DNA from: FEN-1139 sp038207155 | GTDB lineage: Bacteria > Myxococcota_A > Polyangia > Polyangiales > Polyangiaceae | NCBI GenBank assembly: GCA_038207155.1 | Contig: JBBRAB010000006.1 | Coordinates: 62,001 to 126,000, forward strand | Direction: 5' to 3' | DNA length: 64,000 nt | Shown here: positions 53,635-62,059 of the stretch, piece by piece | Position numbering within the stretch: the stretch's first letter is position 1 | Layout of the letters: every line of letters begins with the position of its first letter | Notes under the pieces: model-generated | Database searches by the model: none | What the model was told of the DNA's origin: nothing | What the model saw: only the letters and a program-made list of their open reading frames with translations | Position numbers and translations under genes: made by a program

Positions 53635-55655
53635 TCACATAGAGACAAGAAGTTCTGCGGTGGCAGCCACTGGGGGATGGCCTCGCACCCGAATCCGCAG
53701 CGTGAGCGCCGCCCAGTCCTGCTCGACCTCGAGGCTCACGAGCTTCGCTCCCGGCACCCAGCGTTTCAGCGCCGTCACGCAAAGCTCGTGAGCGCTCGCA
53801 AACAGACTGGGCAGGTTTGACAGCACGTCCTTCACAGCACCATCGGGGCCGCCGCTGCCACGAATGCTCTCGAGCAGCCCCTCCAAGTTCATCGGCGCAA
53901 CCAGCTGCGCAGTCTGCGGCGCGCCGGCGGGTTCATCGGGCTCGTTGAGCAGTGCGAAGAGATCGACGTCATCGCTAGCGGTATCCGTCGAAAGCTCGAT
54001 CAGCGTCGCGTCCGTCGAGAGCTCGGCGGTATCCGCGTCCGTGGCGAGCTCGACCCCATCCGCGCCGGGGGACGGGCGCGCTTCAGTGACAGGCGCCCTG
54101 GGCAAGTCCGGGATGATTTCCACGCTCCGACGGCCCTTGGCGACTGCCTCGGTGATGTAATTCTCCTCGGTCTCGGCGTCGTACAGGCCCAGCAATGCCC
54201 CCACGTCACCGAGCTGTTGATGAACCACTTTTTCCCGCTCGAGCAGCCGAGCAATGATTTGTTGATCTGCCGCGACTTCGTCACTTTTCGTGACCAAGTA
54301 GTGGAGCTGAGGCGCTTGTTTCTGCCCGTAACGATCGATGCGGCCGTTGCGCTGCGTCAGCCGAATCAGCGACCAGGGGATATCGAAGTGAAAGAGCTGA
54401 GCGTCTGCAGGCTCGCCAGTAGCTCCAGATCCTGCTGCAAGTCTGCGGCAAAGGGGTGCTTGCCCTTGCCCAGGGCGTCGCTGGTCGTCTTGTTGCGATG
54501 GTCAATCGACTCAAGGCAAGCCCGCGGGCTCGACAAGAATGCTTTGACCAAGTTCCAGCGCTGTAGGGCGTCCACGCCGCCGCGTTGGGTTCCCAGGGAG
54601 TGCAGCTCTGTCGCGCGCAGGGCGGTCAAGGCCGTAAGCTCGGCGCTGCTGCCGGCCACCGCGTGACTCAGGATCTGGCGATCTTGGAAAGAGCTGCCGG
54701 CTTGGTCCTCGATGTCGCGCTTGAAGCGCCGGACAAACAGGTGCTCGATCTCCTCACGCGTGAAGTGCTCAGCGTCGGCGACCGCCGTCGGATCGAGCAT
54801 GCGCAAGAGATTCGCAAAGCTCTCCGGACGGCCATTGTGCGGCGTGGCAGACGTGAGCACGAGCGCATCACAACGGGCGGCCAAGAGACGCGCCAGGGAC
54901 TCACGCTGGCTGCCTCGGTTGGCTACGTTCTGGCACTCGTCGACCACGATCACGTCCCAGTGGATCTGCTCGAGCTCGGAGCGGTATTTCCCGTTATTCT
55001 TGAGGGTATCCACTGAGATGATGTAGCGGTCGTAGTAGCTGAACGGATTGCGATTGCTCGGGATGCGCGCCTGCACTTGGCGCAGCCCCTCCGAATCAAG
55101 CCGCACGAGCGGGATGGTGAAGCGCGCCCAGAGGTCACGCTGAAACTGCGTGAGCAAGGCCTTGCTCGCCACCACCAGGATGCGGCGTGCACGCCCGCGC
55201 TTGATGAGCTCGGTGAGCAGGATCCCCGCCTCGATCGTCTTACCGAGACCAGTCCCGTCCGCGATCAGGATGCGCGGGCGCACCGCCTGCCGCTGCGTGT
55301 TCGGCATGGGCTCACCGAGCGCGCGCCGCGTTGGCACGAACTGATACGGCATCGGAGCAATGGCGGCGTGGTGCGCTAAGTGGATGCGCGTGTCGGTCGG
55401 TGGCGTGCGTCGCAGCAGGGTCTCGAGATAGAGCCGGGTTTGACGAAAGCCCGTGGAATCATCGCTGACCAGGCGCGTGTCCTCGGGCCGCAGGGCCCGG
55501 ATCTCGTCCAATTTATCTAGAAAAATAGCCTGATGACCGCGCACGAGCTCTGTCAGGCCCTTGACGTGAACGGCGTGGCCACCCGTGGGCAGCGCCAGGC
55601 ATTTCTCAACGGCCCACTCCATCGCCGCGCACGCGCACTCGCGACCCGAGCGCAA
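53635..55655 (-). pseudogene. SNF2-family helicase gene with internal deletion and frameshift
   Basis: The first frame (55655 to 54366) encodes an SNF2/DEAD-type ATPase lobe: motif I DGTGLGKTIEAG, Ia LVVASKALLTQFQRDLW, II VVDECQN, III LTSATPHNG. At about 54400 the frame is lost; in the next frame FHFDIPWSLIRLTQRNGRID-RYGQ (motifs V-VI) continues directly into the C-terminal region ending at 53635 (HYLVTKSDEVAADQQII onward). About 150 residues of lobe 2, including motif IV, are missing at the junction. It would be inactive. Such stand-alone SNF2 helicases occur in defence loci. Confidence 0.75.
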
Positions 55656-55670
55656 AAGCTTGATCGGTAG

Positions 55671-56042
55671 TCACGCGTCCTCCACGAGCAGCTCTGGCCG
55701 CCCAATGGCTGCTATCACGTAGTTCAAAACCAACAGATCATCATCCAGACCCATCGCGTCCTGCGTGTCTGGGCGGTGGTCATCATCTGCGATGAAGTAG
55801 CGAGCCGCACCCAGCACCAGCGCTTGGTGCTCGGGCGAAAAGCTCTCGAGCGCATCCAGCAGCTCGGTGAGACGCATCGCCATGACTTGCGCCAAGTCGA
55901 CCGGCAGCAGCTCGTTGCTGACGGCCGCGGCACGCATGGAACCGACATGACGCACGACCTTCGAGCGGAGCTTGCGCGGACTCTGGTCGTCGTCAGTGAG
56001 AAAGGGCTTGAGGAGCTCTTGGGGAGTAGGCATGGGGTCCAT
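55671..56042 (-). CDS. Small protein resembling YkvA/DUF1232
   Basis: 123 residues, helical. The C-terminal half, LVLGAARYFIADDDHRPD and MGLDDDLLVLNYVIAA, resembles the ALxYFxxPxDxxPDxxPxxGxxDD motif of DUF1232/YkvA proteins. The N-terminal half is unassigned. It lies 15 bases upstream of the broken helicase on the same strand, so they formed one operon. ATG at 56042, with another at 56033. Confidence 0.65.
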   Translation of the reverse strand: MDPMPTPQELLKPFLTDDDQSPRKLRSKVVRHVGSMRAAAVSNELLPVDLAQVMAMRLTELLDALESFSPEHQALVLGAARYFIADDDHRPDTQDAMGLDDDLLVLNYVIAAIGRPELLVEDA

Positions 56043-56100
56043 CGGGCGGCACGACGTGGACCGTCAGCGATCGGGCCGCACCTGACCCTTGCGTGTACAA

Positions 56101-56625
56101 TCAAACCCCGCCTCGGATGGACGCCAAAGTACGGCCAGCGGGCAAGCAATTCTTGCGCGACCGAGTCACCCCCTGCGGGATTGCAATAAATTCTGGTAAA
56201 ATCAGGGTGGAACACGAGAGCGGTGGGGAGAGAGGGCGCGGGCTGGTTAGCTGACCGCACAACACGAGCTTGACGGCGGTTCGAAGCGACGCGGGCAGAG
56301 CGCGCGCCACCAAAGCGCCTGCGTCGTTCACGACGAAGCTGCCCCTCCACTCCGGTGACGTCGCGCCGGTGGCGGCACTCAGTACCGTCGCCTCGCTCCC
56401 TTGACCATCGCCATCGCCACTGACCATCAGAAAGCCTGAAGGTCCCGCAAATTCAGCTGCTCTAAGCGATTCCAGCCCAAGGCCGTCACCCACGATTGAC
56501 GCGAGCTCCAGCGCGTAGGAGATCACCTCTGCCAACTCGCGTGCTTCAGGGGGGCCCGCCAGCAGCGTTCCCTCGGCGCTCAACTTCAAGATCTGGACAC
56601 CAGTGAGCTCAGGGGACAGTTGCAT
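56101..56625 (-). CDS. Hypothetical protein
   Basis: 174 residues, not recognised. The first 120 residues look ordinary for the organism (VISYALELASIVGDGLGL; SGFLMVSGDGDG); the last 50 are Ser/Arg-rich and may be read-through of a shifted end. It is upstream of the DUF1232-like gene on the same strand. Possibly a damaged member of the helicase operon. Confidence 0.45.
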   Translation of the reverse strand: MQLSPELTGVQILKLSAEGTLLAGPPEARELAEVISYALELASIVGDGLGLESLRAAEFAGPSGFLMVSGDGDGQGSEATVLSAATGATSPEWRGSFVVNDAGALVARALPASLRTAVKLVLCGQLTSPRPLSPPLSCSTLILPEFIAIPQGVTRSRKNCLPAGRTLASIRGGV

Positions 56626-57079
56626 CAGGCCACTGACATCAGTAGCGACTGCCAGCCCTCTGAAATGCTCGGCTTTTGCGGGACATTACCGGCACAAGCC
56701 GTGAACGGGCCCTGCTGCCATGACAAGAGCGTGAGTGCCGCTGAAGGGAGCAGTCCGGCAGGTGTAGCGATCAACGCAAAGCGCAATCCCGCGCGCCGCC
56801 CCCAGTCGTTCCGGCAGATTCTGTTTTTCGCGGCGTGGAGCAGGCGCCTTGCCGGACGTCAGGCCACGCGTCGACAACGCTGCCGTTTGGCGCGCGGCAG
56901 CCTTCCCTCACTTACGGTGGAGGCGATAGCTTCCCTGAGACCGGGGACAATCGCGCAGTCGATGCGACGACCCCCACTTGAGTCCGGGCATCCCCGCGCG
57001 TCGATTCTGCCAATTTGGTGCGCAAAACCTGTCCGAAAGCGCTCTGGCCAGGCAAGTGTTTGCCTGGTAAGCTTTGGAT
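56626..57079. other. Intergenic region, nothing recognised
   Basis: About 450 bases between a minus-strand gene and the second nucleotidyltransferase module. Frames here give Arg-rich products with no domains. The promoter of the downstream pair is expected near the right end. Confidence 0.4.
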
Positions 57080-57295
57080 GTGTCCACGAGTACGAGTCCA
57101 ATGCGCGTCACTACGACCAAGGTGATTCGCGCTGGAGAAGCACTCCCAGAGGACGACTGGGCTGAATTGTCGATGGTTGAACGTATCGACGCCGTTTGGG
57201 AGTTGACGCGACAATGCCTGGCTTGGCACCAATCGGTAACGGATGAACCAAGACTTCAGAGATCTGTTAGCCGAGTTCAACGCTCATGGCGTTGA
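57080..57295 (+). CDS. Small protein partner of nucleotidyltransferase
   Basis: About 71 residues from a GTG at 57080 (alternatives TTG 57074, ATG 57101); the GTG makes the N-terminus VSTSTSPMRVTTTKV, aligning with MSTFSERAAARRPRVTL of the other locus. MVERIDAVWELTRQCLAWH is a helix ending in Trp, followed by EPRLQRSVSRVQRSWR. Its end overlaps the nucleotidyltransferase start by 53 bases, so the two are coupled. Likely an antitoxin-like or regulatory partner. Confidence 0.65.
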   Translation: MSTSTSPMRVTTTKVIRAGEALPEDDWAELSMVERIDAVWELTRQCLAWHQSVTDEPRLQRSVSRVQRSWR

Positions 57296-57695
57296 ATACC
57301 TCGTCGTTGGTGGGCACGCTCTAGCCGCCCATGGATACGTACGTGCCACCAAGGACTTTGACGTTTGGGTTCGACCAACTCCAGCCAACGCCCCACGAGT
57401 TCTCACTGCCCTAGCCGCATATGGCGCCCCGCTTCACGACCTCTGTGAGACCGATCTGGCGTCGCCCGGCACCGTCTTTCAGATTGGTGTCCCACCCTTG
57501 CGCATCGACGTGCTCACAGCGATCGACGGGGTTGCGTTTGACGAGGCTTGGCCCATGCGACTCTCCGCGCAATTTGCCGACCAAGTGGCACCTGTCCTAT
57601 CGCGCGAGGATCTGATCCGAAACAAGCGCGCTGCGGGTCGTCCACGAGACCTGCTCGATGCGAAGTGGCTCGAGACGCACCGTCCTACGAAATAG
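57243..57695 (+). CDS. MNT-like nucleotidyltransferase-fold protein
   Basis: 150 residues. VVGGHALAAHGYVRATKDFDVWV holds the nucleotidyltransferase GG and DxD residues; PPLRIDVLTAIDG gives the third acid and NKRAAGRPRDLLDAKWL the C-terminal helix. Clearly related to the protein at 22887-23357 but divergent in sequence. ATG 57243 lies inside the preceding small gene. Function as in the other copy: possible toxin-antitoxin or nucleotide-modifying enzyme. Confidence 0.82.
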   Translation: MNQDFRDLLAEFNAHGVEYLVVGGHALAAHGYVRATKDFDVWVRPTPANAPRVLTALAAYGAPLHDLCETDLASPGTVFQIGVPPLRIDVLTAIDGVAFDEAWPMRLSAQFADQVAPVLSREDLIRNKRAAGRPRDLLDAKWLETHRPTK

Positions 57696-57856
57696 CAGCA
57701 GGCTCAGCCGGTCTCACGGCACACGACGCGGTTGACCTCCTCGTGGCTGTGACGCCGCAGCCGTCAGCCAGGGCGCGCTTTTCCCCCTGAAATCACCGTC
57801 CGAACCCCTCGGAGCCACGCCGCACCTACAAAGGAGCACCTGCGCGGGCAGCGGGG

Positions 57857-58564
57857 GTGTCCACGCGGGCATCTGGTGCCGCTTGCGGGGCCATGCGACT
57901 CTGGGCTCAAGCCGATGAACAAGGCAGCGCGGATTGTCGCCTCGTTTCTTCCTGGGATGATCGAAGTCGCACGTCAGAGAACATTTGGGTCACTCAGAGT
58001 GGCGATGGCTCAACCGATTTTGCAGGTGATTTCAGCACCAAGGACTGCGTCAACTACGTGGCGCAAGCTCCGATGTTTGGTTGCGGCGACGGACGGGACT
58101 ACTTCTGTCCCGCAGATCCCGGGATCTTGCATCGCGGCTGGACCGGCTCAAAGTTGATCGTGATGCTCGCGAACATGGACTTTGATGACGCGCAGCTCAA
58201 GTCCTGTAGTGATCCGAGCAAGCCCGACGCACCCGGTCCCTGGATCGCGTTCGTGGCCTCCGAGCTCCTGCGAGACGGCGGTCGCAAGTGGAATGGTCTC
58301 TGTAACTGCTACAGCAAGACCGGCAGCGTCGGAGACGGCTGCGGGGAAATCAACCTATTTGAAACCGTCATGGACGGTAACGCCTTTAGCAATCGCGAAT
58401 TCATCAGCACCGGCATGCGCTCGTTCCAGTCCGGTCATGTCGGAGGCAATGTCTGCGGCACTGCCCGCCAACGCGGGGATTTTCGTGCCGATTCTCAACT
58501 CACGCCACTTGGTTCAACCTACGTTGGACTCGCCGAGCCCGCCGAGTGCGTGCGCACGCCGTGA
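57857..58564 (+). CDS. TOS1/DUF2401-like secreted protein, N-terminally truncated
   Basis: The recognisable part resembles fungal TOS1-type (DUF2401/DUF2403) glycosyl-hydrolase-like proteins, also found as myxobacterial lipoproteins: LCNCYSKTGSVGDGCGEINL-FE with GCGE and acidic centre, FISTGMRSFQSGHVGG, plus several paired cysteines. There is no signal peptide or linker, and the first 30 residues (MSTRASGAACGAM...) do not fit, so the 5' end seems lost. The acidic E-x-x-L-F-E site is still present. Probably a pseudogene, but the frame is open. Confidence 0.6.
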   Translation: MSTRASGAACGAMRLWAQADEQGSADCRLVSSWDDRSRTSENIWVTQSGDGSTDFAGDFSTKDCVNYVAQAPMFGCGDGRDYFCPADPGILHRGWTGSKLIVMLANMDFDDAQLKSCSDPSKPDAPGPWIAFVASELLRDGGRKWNGLCNCYSKTGSVGDGCGEINLFETVMDGNAFSNREFISTGMRSFQSGHVGGNVCGTARQRGDFRADSQLTPLGSTYVGLAEPAECVRTP

Positions 58565-58598
58565 AGCCAAAGATTTCCGAGGGACAGCAAGGCAAGGT

Positions 58599-59579
58599 AT
58601 GGACGTAAAGCTGCTCATCGACGCCATCATGCGGCAGACCACGGTGCTGATCGCCGAGCTTGCGACGACGGCTGGTCTGCGTGCTCCGTTGGCTCACGTG
58701 GCCGACACCGTATTTCTCGAGCTGTCCAAGGAGCTGGAGTCCCAGGGCGTGCCTCGTAAGGTGGTCGCGGACATGTTTGGCTTGGCGCTGCGGGGTTATC
58801 AGAAGCGGATCCATCGCCTGGAAGAAACGGCTGGAAATACGGGCCAAACGCTGTGGCAAGCGGTGCTCGAGCAGCTCACTCGTCGCGGACCGACCACGCG
58901 CAAGCAGCTCTTTCGCGATTTTCAGAAGGACGAGCCGGGCGCGGTCGGCTCGGTACTGAGTGATCTCGTCAGCTCGGGGATCGCGTCGCGTACGGGCAGC
59001 GGTGAGTCTTCTGTCTACAGTGTGACCCGGGACGAAGAGCGTGCTCTGTTGGCGCAAGAGGGCAGCGTCGAGACGGCTTGCTCGCTGTTGTGGCTCGAGA
59101 TCGCCCGTCGCCCGGGGCTGACGCAAGACGACTTGGCGGCCAGTCTGCCGATGTCGGCGGACATCAGGGGAAAAGCGCTCGCGCTCTTGGTTGACGATGG
59201 TCGTGCCAGATTCTGCGAAGGGCGTTACAATGCTGACGGCATGAGCATTCCCGTCGGCGCCACTCAGGGTTGGGAAGTCGCAGTCTTTGATCATTTTCGC
59301 AGTGTCTGCGGTGGTATCTCGCGCAAGCTGCGTCGGGAGGGGCCCCGCTCGGAGGCGCAAGACGTGTGCGGTGGAGCCACGCTCACCTTCGATCTGCAGC
59401 CGGGCCATCCGCACTACGCCGAGACGCGCGCCCTGCTTCAAACCGTTCGAAGGCAGCTCAATGAGCTGTGGGAGCGGGTGGAAGCGCACAATGCCGCTCA
59501 CCCGATCTCCACCGGTGACGCCGAGCAAGTGACGTTCTATTTCGGTCAGTTTACGGATTCGGAGAAAGAGGACTCGTGA
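58599..59579 (+). CDS. Winged-helix-containing cytoplasmic protein
   Basis: 326 residues, no signal or membrane segment. ATG 58599 follows GCAAGG. The N-terminal third is helical; residues about 85-145 form a winged helix (PTTRKQLFRDFQKDEPGAVG, VLSDLVSSGIASRTG), and a second HTH-like unit (PGLTQDDLAASLPM) follows. The C-terminus is again helical. Likely a DNA-binding or regulatory protein; not assigned to a named family. Its stop overlaps the GTG of the next gene, so the two are co-translated although one product is cytoplasmic and the other exported. Confidence 0.7.
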   Translation: MDVKLLIDAIMRQTTVLIAELATTAGLRAPLAHVADTVFLELSKELESQGVPRKVVADMFGLALRGYQKRIHRLEETAGNTGQTLWQAVLEQLTRRGPTTRKQLFRDFQKDEPGAVGSVLSDLVSSGIASRTGSGESSVYSVTRDEERALLAQEGSVETACSLLWLEIARRPGLTQDDLAASLPMSADIRGKALALLVDDGRARFCEGRYNADGMSIPVGATQGWEVAVFDHFRSVCGGISRKLRREGPRSEAQDVCGGATLTFDLQPGHPHYAETRALLQTVRRQLNELWERVEAHNAAHPISTGDAEQVTFYFGQFTDSEKEDS

Positions 59580-60550
59580 GCGGTCGCCGCTGGTATTCGC
59601 GCGCGCTCGGCTGGGTCGCCATGGTCGGTCTGGCCCTTGCTGCGTGCAATCCGGGCAACCCGAACGAGCCCAATGTCGGGACAAATACCAACTGGCTGCG
59701 CAGCTGCAAGGGCACAAAGGACTGCGCTGACGCCAGCCTGAGTTGTCTCTGTGACGTCTGCACTCAGGCCTGCAGCGCGGGCGCGGACTGCTCCGAGCTC
59801 GGCGGAGCATGCTCGCCGCCTCTCAGTACTCTGCTTGAGTGTGGCAAGGCGACGCCGCTCTGTTTGAAGTCCTGCAGTCTCGATGACGAATGTCCGACGG
59901 ACGAACGCTGTGTTCAGGGTACCTGCAGCCGCGCGCCGCAGGCGAAGGCCTGTCCTAAGGATTCCAATACGCTGGCTTGCGCGAACTTCGATGGCGCCAT
60001 TGACCCCGCGTGGACCGTCGTGAAGGGCGCCGGGGGGCAGGTTGACGTCGTTTCGTCTCCGTCGGTTTCCGGAGACGCATTGCGTGCACGCTGGCCCGAT
60101 CAAGCGACCGTGGTGACAAGCCTAGGCCCGTTCGCTTCGGGCAGTCTCTACGGGCGGTTCTGGCTTCGGCTGGAGGCTGGCGCGCCTGGGCTTCAGTTGC
60201 GTGGTCCTCAGCTCGGTAACGCGGCGCTGGTGTCTGCCCTGCGCTTCGATATTGTGGGAGAAAATGCCGAAATTTGGAATTCCAAGGGCTTGATCGCCAC
60301 GAGCGCGCGACCCTTCAGCCGTCAGATCTGGCACTGCGTGCGCTTCCAGGTCGACATCTCGAACACTGCGGGTCGCGTGGTGGCGTATCTCGACGAAGCA
60401 CTGATGGTCGACGCCGCAGGGCTCGATAGCCTCCCTGGCGCCGCCATCGATTACTTCGAGTTCGGTGCCAACTGGTCGAGCGCGCCAGCCACGCTGCTGC
60501 TCGACCAGGCGTTGATCAGTCGGGTACCCGTGGGTTGCCTCGGACCGTGA
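59576..60550 (+). CDS. Cys-rich lipoprotein with LamG-like domain
   Basis: 324 residues from a GTG overlapping the previous stop (GTGA). Signal WVAMVGLALAAC gives a lipobox. Residues 40-120 hold about 14 cysteines in EGF/dickkopf-like spacing (CKGTKDCADASLSCLCDVC; CSLDDECPTDERCVQGTC). Residues 130-320 form a beta-sandwich resembling concanavalin-A-like lectin domains (LACANFDGAIDPAWTVV; LYGRFWLRLEAG). Surface binding function likely; ligand unknown. Confidence 0.75.
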   Translation: MSGRRWYSRALGWVAMVGLALAACNPGNPNEPNVGTNTNWLRSCKGTKDCADASLSCLCDVCTQACSAGADCSELGGACSPPLSTLLECGKATPLCLKSCSLDDECPTDERCVQGTCSRAPQAKACPKDSNTLACANFDGAIDPAWTVVKGAGGQVDVVSSPSVSGDALRARWPDQATVVTSLGPFASGSLYGRFWLRLEAGAPGLQLRGPQLGNAALVSALRFDIVGENAEIWNSKGLIATSARPFSRQIWHCVRFQVDISNTAGRVVAYLDEALMVDAAGLDSLPGAAIDYFEFGANWSSAPATLLLDQALISRVPVGCLGP

Positions 60551-60636
60551 AATTTTCCGCCCAGTGACGGATGCCCTCGCGGACATCTGGTGCGCGAGAC
60601 CGCGATCTCTCACTGTAGTGACTGGAGGTACGTCAC

Positions 60637-61806
60637 GTGCAAATTCGAAACGCCTTGGGCCTAGGATTGGGGACTCTGTTCTGTCTGGTTGCTTGCAGCG
60701 CGAGTCAGGAGGATCCCGGTCTCACTGAGACGGGCGGTGGTGGCGCCTCGCCAAGCGGCGCGACCGGTGGCAGCGCCACCGGTGGCAGCACGACCGGTGG
60801 CAGCACGGCGACGACTGGTGGCGTCAGCGGCACGGGTGGCGTCAGCGGCACGGGTGGTGTCAGCGGCACGGGTGGTGTCAGCGGCACGGGTGGCGCGACC
60901 ACGACGCCCCCCGAGTTCTGGGATGCAACCGGCATCCCCGCCGCCAACAACGTGATGGTCTTCAAGTTCCTCAATCGCACCAACGGCAAGTATAAGGACA
61001 GCGAGGTGTTTTGGAGCTTCAAGAGCGGGGGGATCAATGAGCTGCATTCGATTGCCGAGCAGCCCACCTACGACATGCCGGCAAACTCATCGGGGCGCAT
61101 GTATTTCTACATCTGTCCCGCCGGCGAGGCGAGCTGCGCCAGCGATCCCACCAAGAGCAAGTACTACGATTTCATCGAGCACACGATCGGGCCCAACCAA
61201 TACAACGGCAATACGACGCGCGTCGATGCCTTTGGTCTCAAGCTAGCCCTGAAGATGCACTGCGCCGATGGCTACGAGGCGGCGGTCGGTGAGAACTACG
61301 ACACCTTCAAGGAAGACCGCGCGGTGACCTTCCAGAAGTTCATCGACTTTGTACCAGCGGAGTTCAAGCCGCTAGCGCAAGCACCGTTTGCGCCCTATCG
61401 CATCGTTGAACCAGGCGCGGGTGGCTTCAACGCGGGCGGCGCTCACGCCAACTATTTCAATTCCTTCGTCGACGCGCTTTGGGCAGCCAACGGAATCACG
61501 ATCCCTAAGCCCGGTCCCAACGGCAGCGGGCTCGCGGCGTATCCTGATCTGTCCGCGGCCATCGCTCGGCATGTGGGCGCCAAGGCCGGTACCTTCGATT
61601 CCAAGGGCGCCGTCCTGGAGCACGATCTGTGGAAGGACAGCTCCACGTTCTATCAAGCCGCGCCGGCTAACTACTATGCCGCCTTCTGGCACAGCCGCGC
61701 GCTCGATGGCCGCGCCTACGGATTTCCGTACGACGACGTCGGCAGCTATTCGACCTACATTTCGCATCAAGAGCCCCAGTACCTGCTGGTGGCGATCGGC
61801 TGGTAG
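60637..61806 (+). CDS. Glycoside hydrolase family 64 beta-1,3-glucanase lipoprotein
   Basis: 389 residues. A GTG at 60637 follows GGAGG. Lipobox LVAC, then a Gly/Thr/Ser linker made by 18-bp repeats. The GH64 domain is complete: VMVFKFLNRTNGKYKDSEVF, the FIEHTIGPNQYNGNTTRVDA signature with catalytic acidic residues, FGLKLALKMHC, and late GRAYGFPYDDVG. GH64 enzymes release laminaripentaose from beta-1,3-glucan such as fungal wall or laminarin. Suits a predatory or saprophytic lifestyle. A hairpin follows. Confidence 0.9.
   Translation: MQIRNALGLGLGTLFCLVACSASQEDPGLTETGGGGASPSGATGGSATGGSTTGGSTATTGGVSGTGGVSGTGGVSGTGGVSGTGGATTTPPEFWDATGIPAANNVMVFKFLNRTNGKYKDSEVFWSFKSGGINELHSIAEQPTYDMPANSSGRMYFYICPAGEASCASDPTKSKYYDFIEHTIGPNQYNGNTTRVDAFGLKLALKMHCADGYEAAVGENYDTFKEDRAVTFQKFIDFVPAEFKPLAQAPFAPYRIVEPGAGGFNAGGAHANYFNSFVDALWAANGITIPKPGPNGSGLAAYPDLSAAIARHVGAKAGTFDSKGAVLEHDLWKDSSTFYQAAPANYYAAFWHSRALDGRAYGFPYDDVGSYSTYISHQEPQYLLVAIGW
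60817..60894. repeat. 18-bp tandem repeats encoding the GH64 linker
   Basis: Four units of 18 bases beginning GGTGGCGTCAGCGG (60817, 60835, 60853, 60871) and a partial fifth. They encode (Gly-Gly-Val-Ser-Gly-Thr)n. Confidence 0.85.
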
Positions 61807-61826
61807 CCGGCTGCGCGCGCAGGGCG

Positions 61827-61852
61827 GCGCGGTCGTCGAGAGGCGACCGCGC
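61827..61852 (+). terminator. Hairpin after the GH64 gene
   Basis: GCGCGGTCG (61827-61835) and CGACCGCGC (61844-61852) form a perfect 9-bp stem with an 8-base loop, 20 bases past the stop codon. No U-tract. Confidence 0.65.
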
Positions 61853-62059
61853 GGGAGCTCGCGTGGCACCACAGCTGGATAAATCCAGCGAGTTGCGATT
61901 TCTCGGAGCCGGCTGGGCGCTCCCCAGGGATCCGCGGCTCGAGGCTCATTTTTCTGAGCCAAGTCCGAGCTAGGCGGGCTCCCTATTGGAGTTCCCGTCT
62001 TGCGCCGTCTGCCGGTCAGCGGAGCAAGGCCCCGCGCCCCGCCCACAGGTGAACCCACT

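Noticed and set aside
60817..60894. Repeats resembling a short CRISPR array
   Set aside because: Units are adjacent with no spacers and encode a Gly/Ser/Thr linker in frame.
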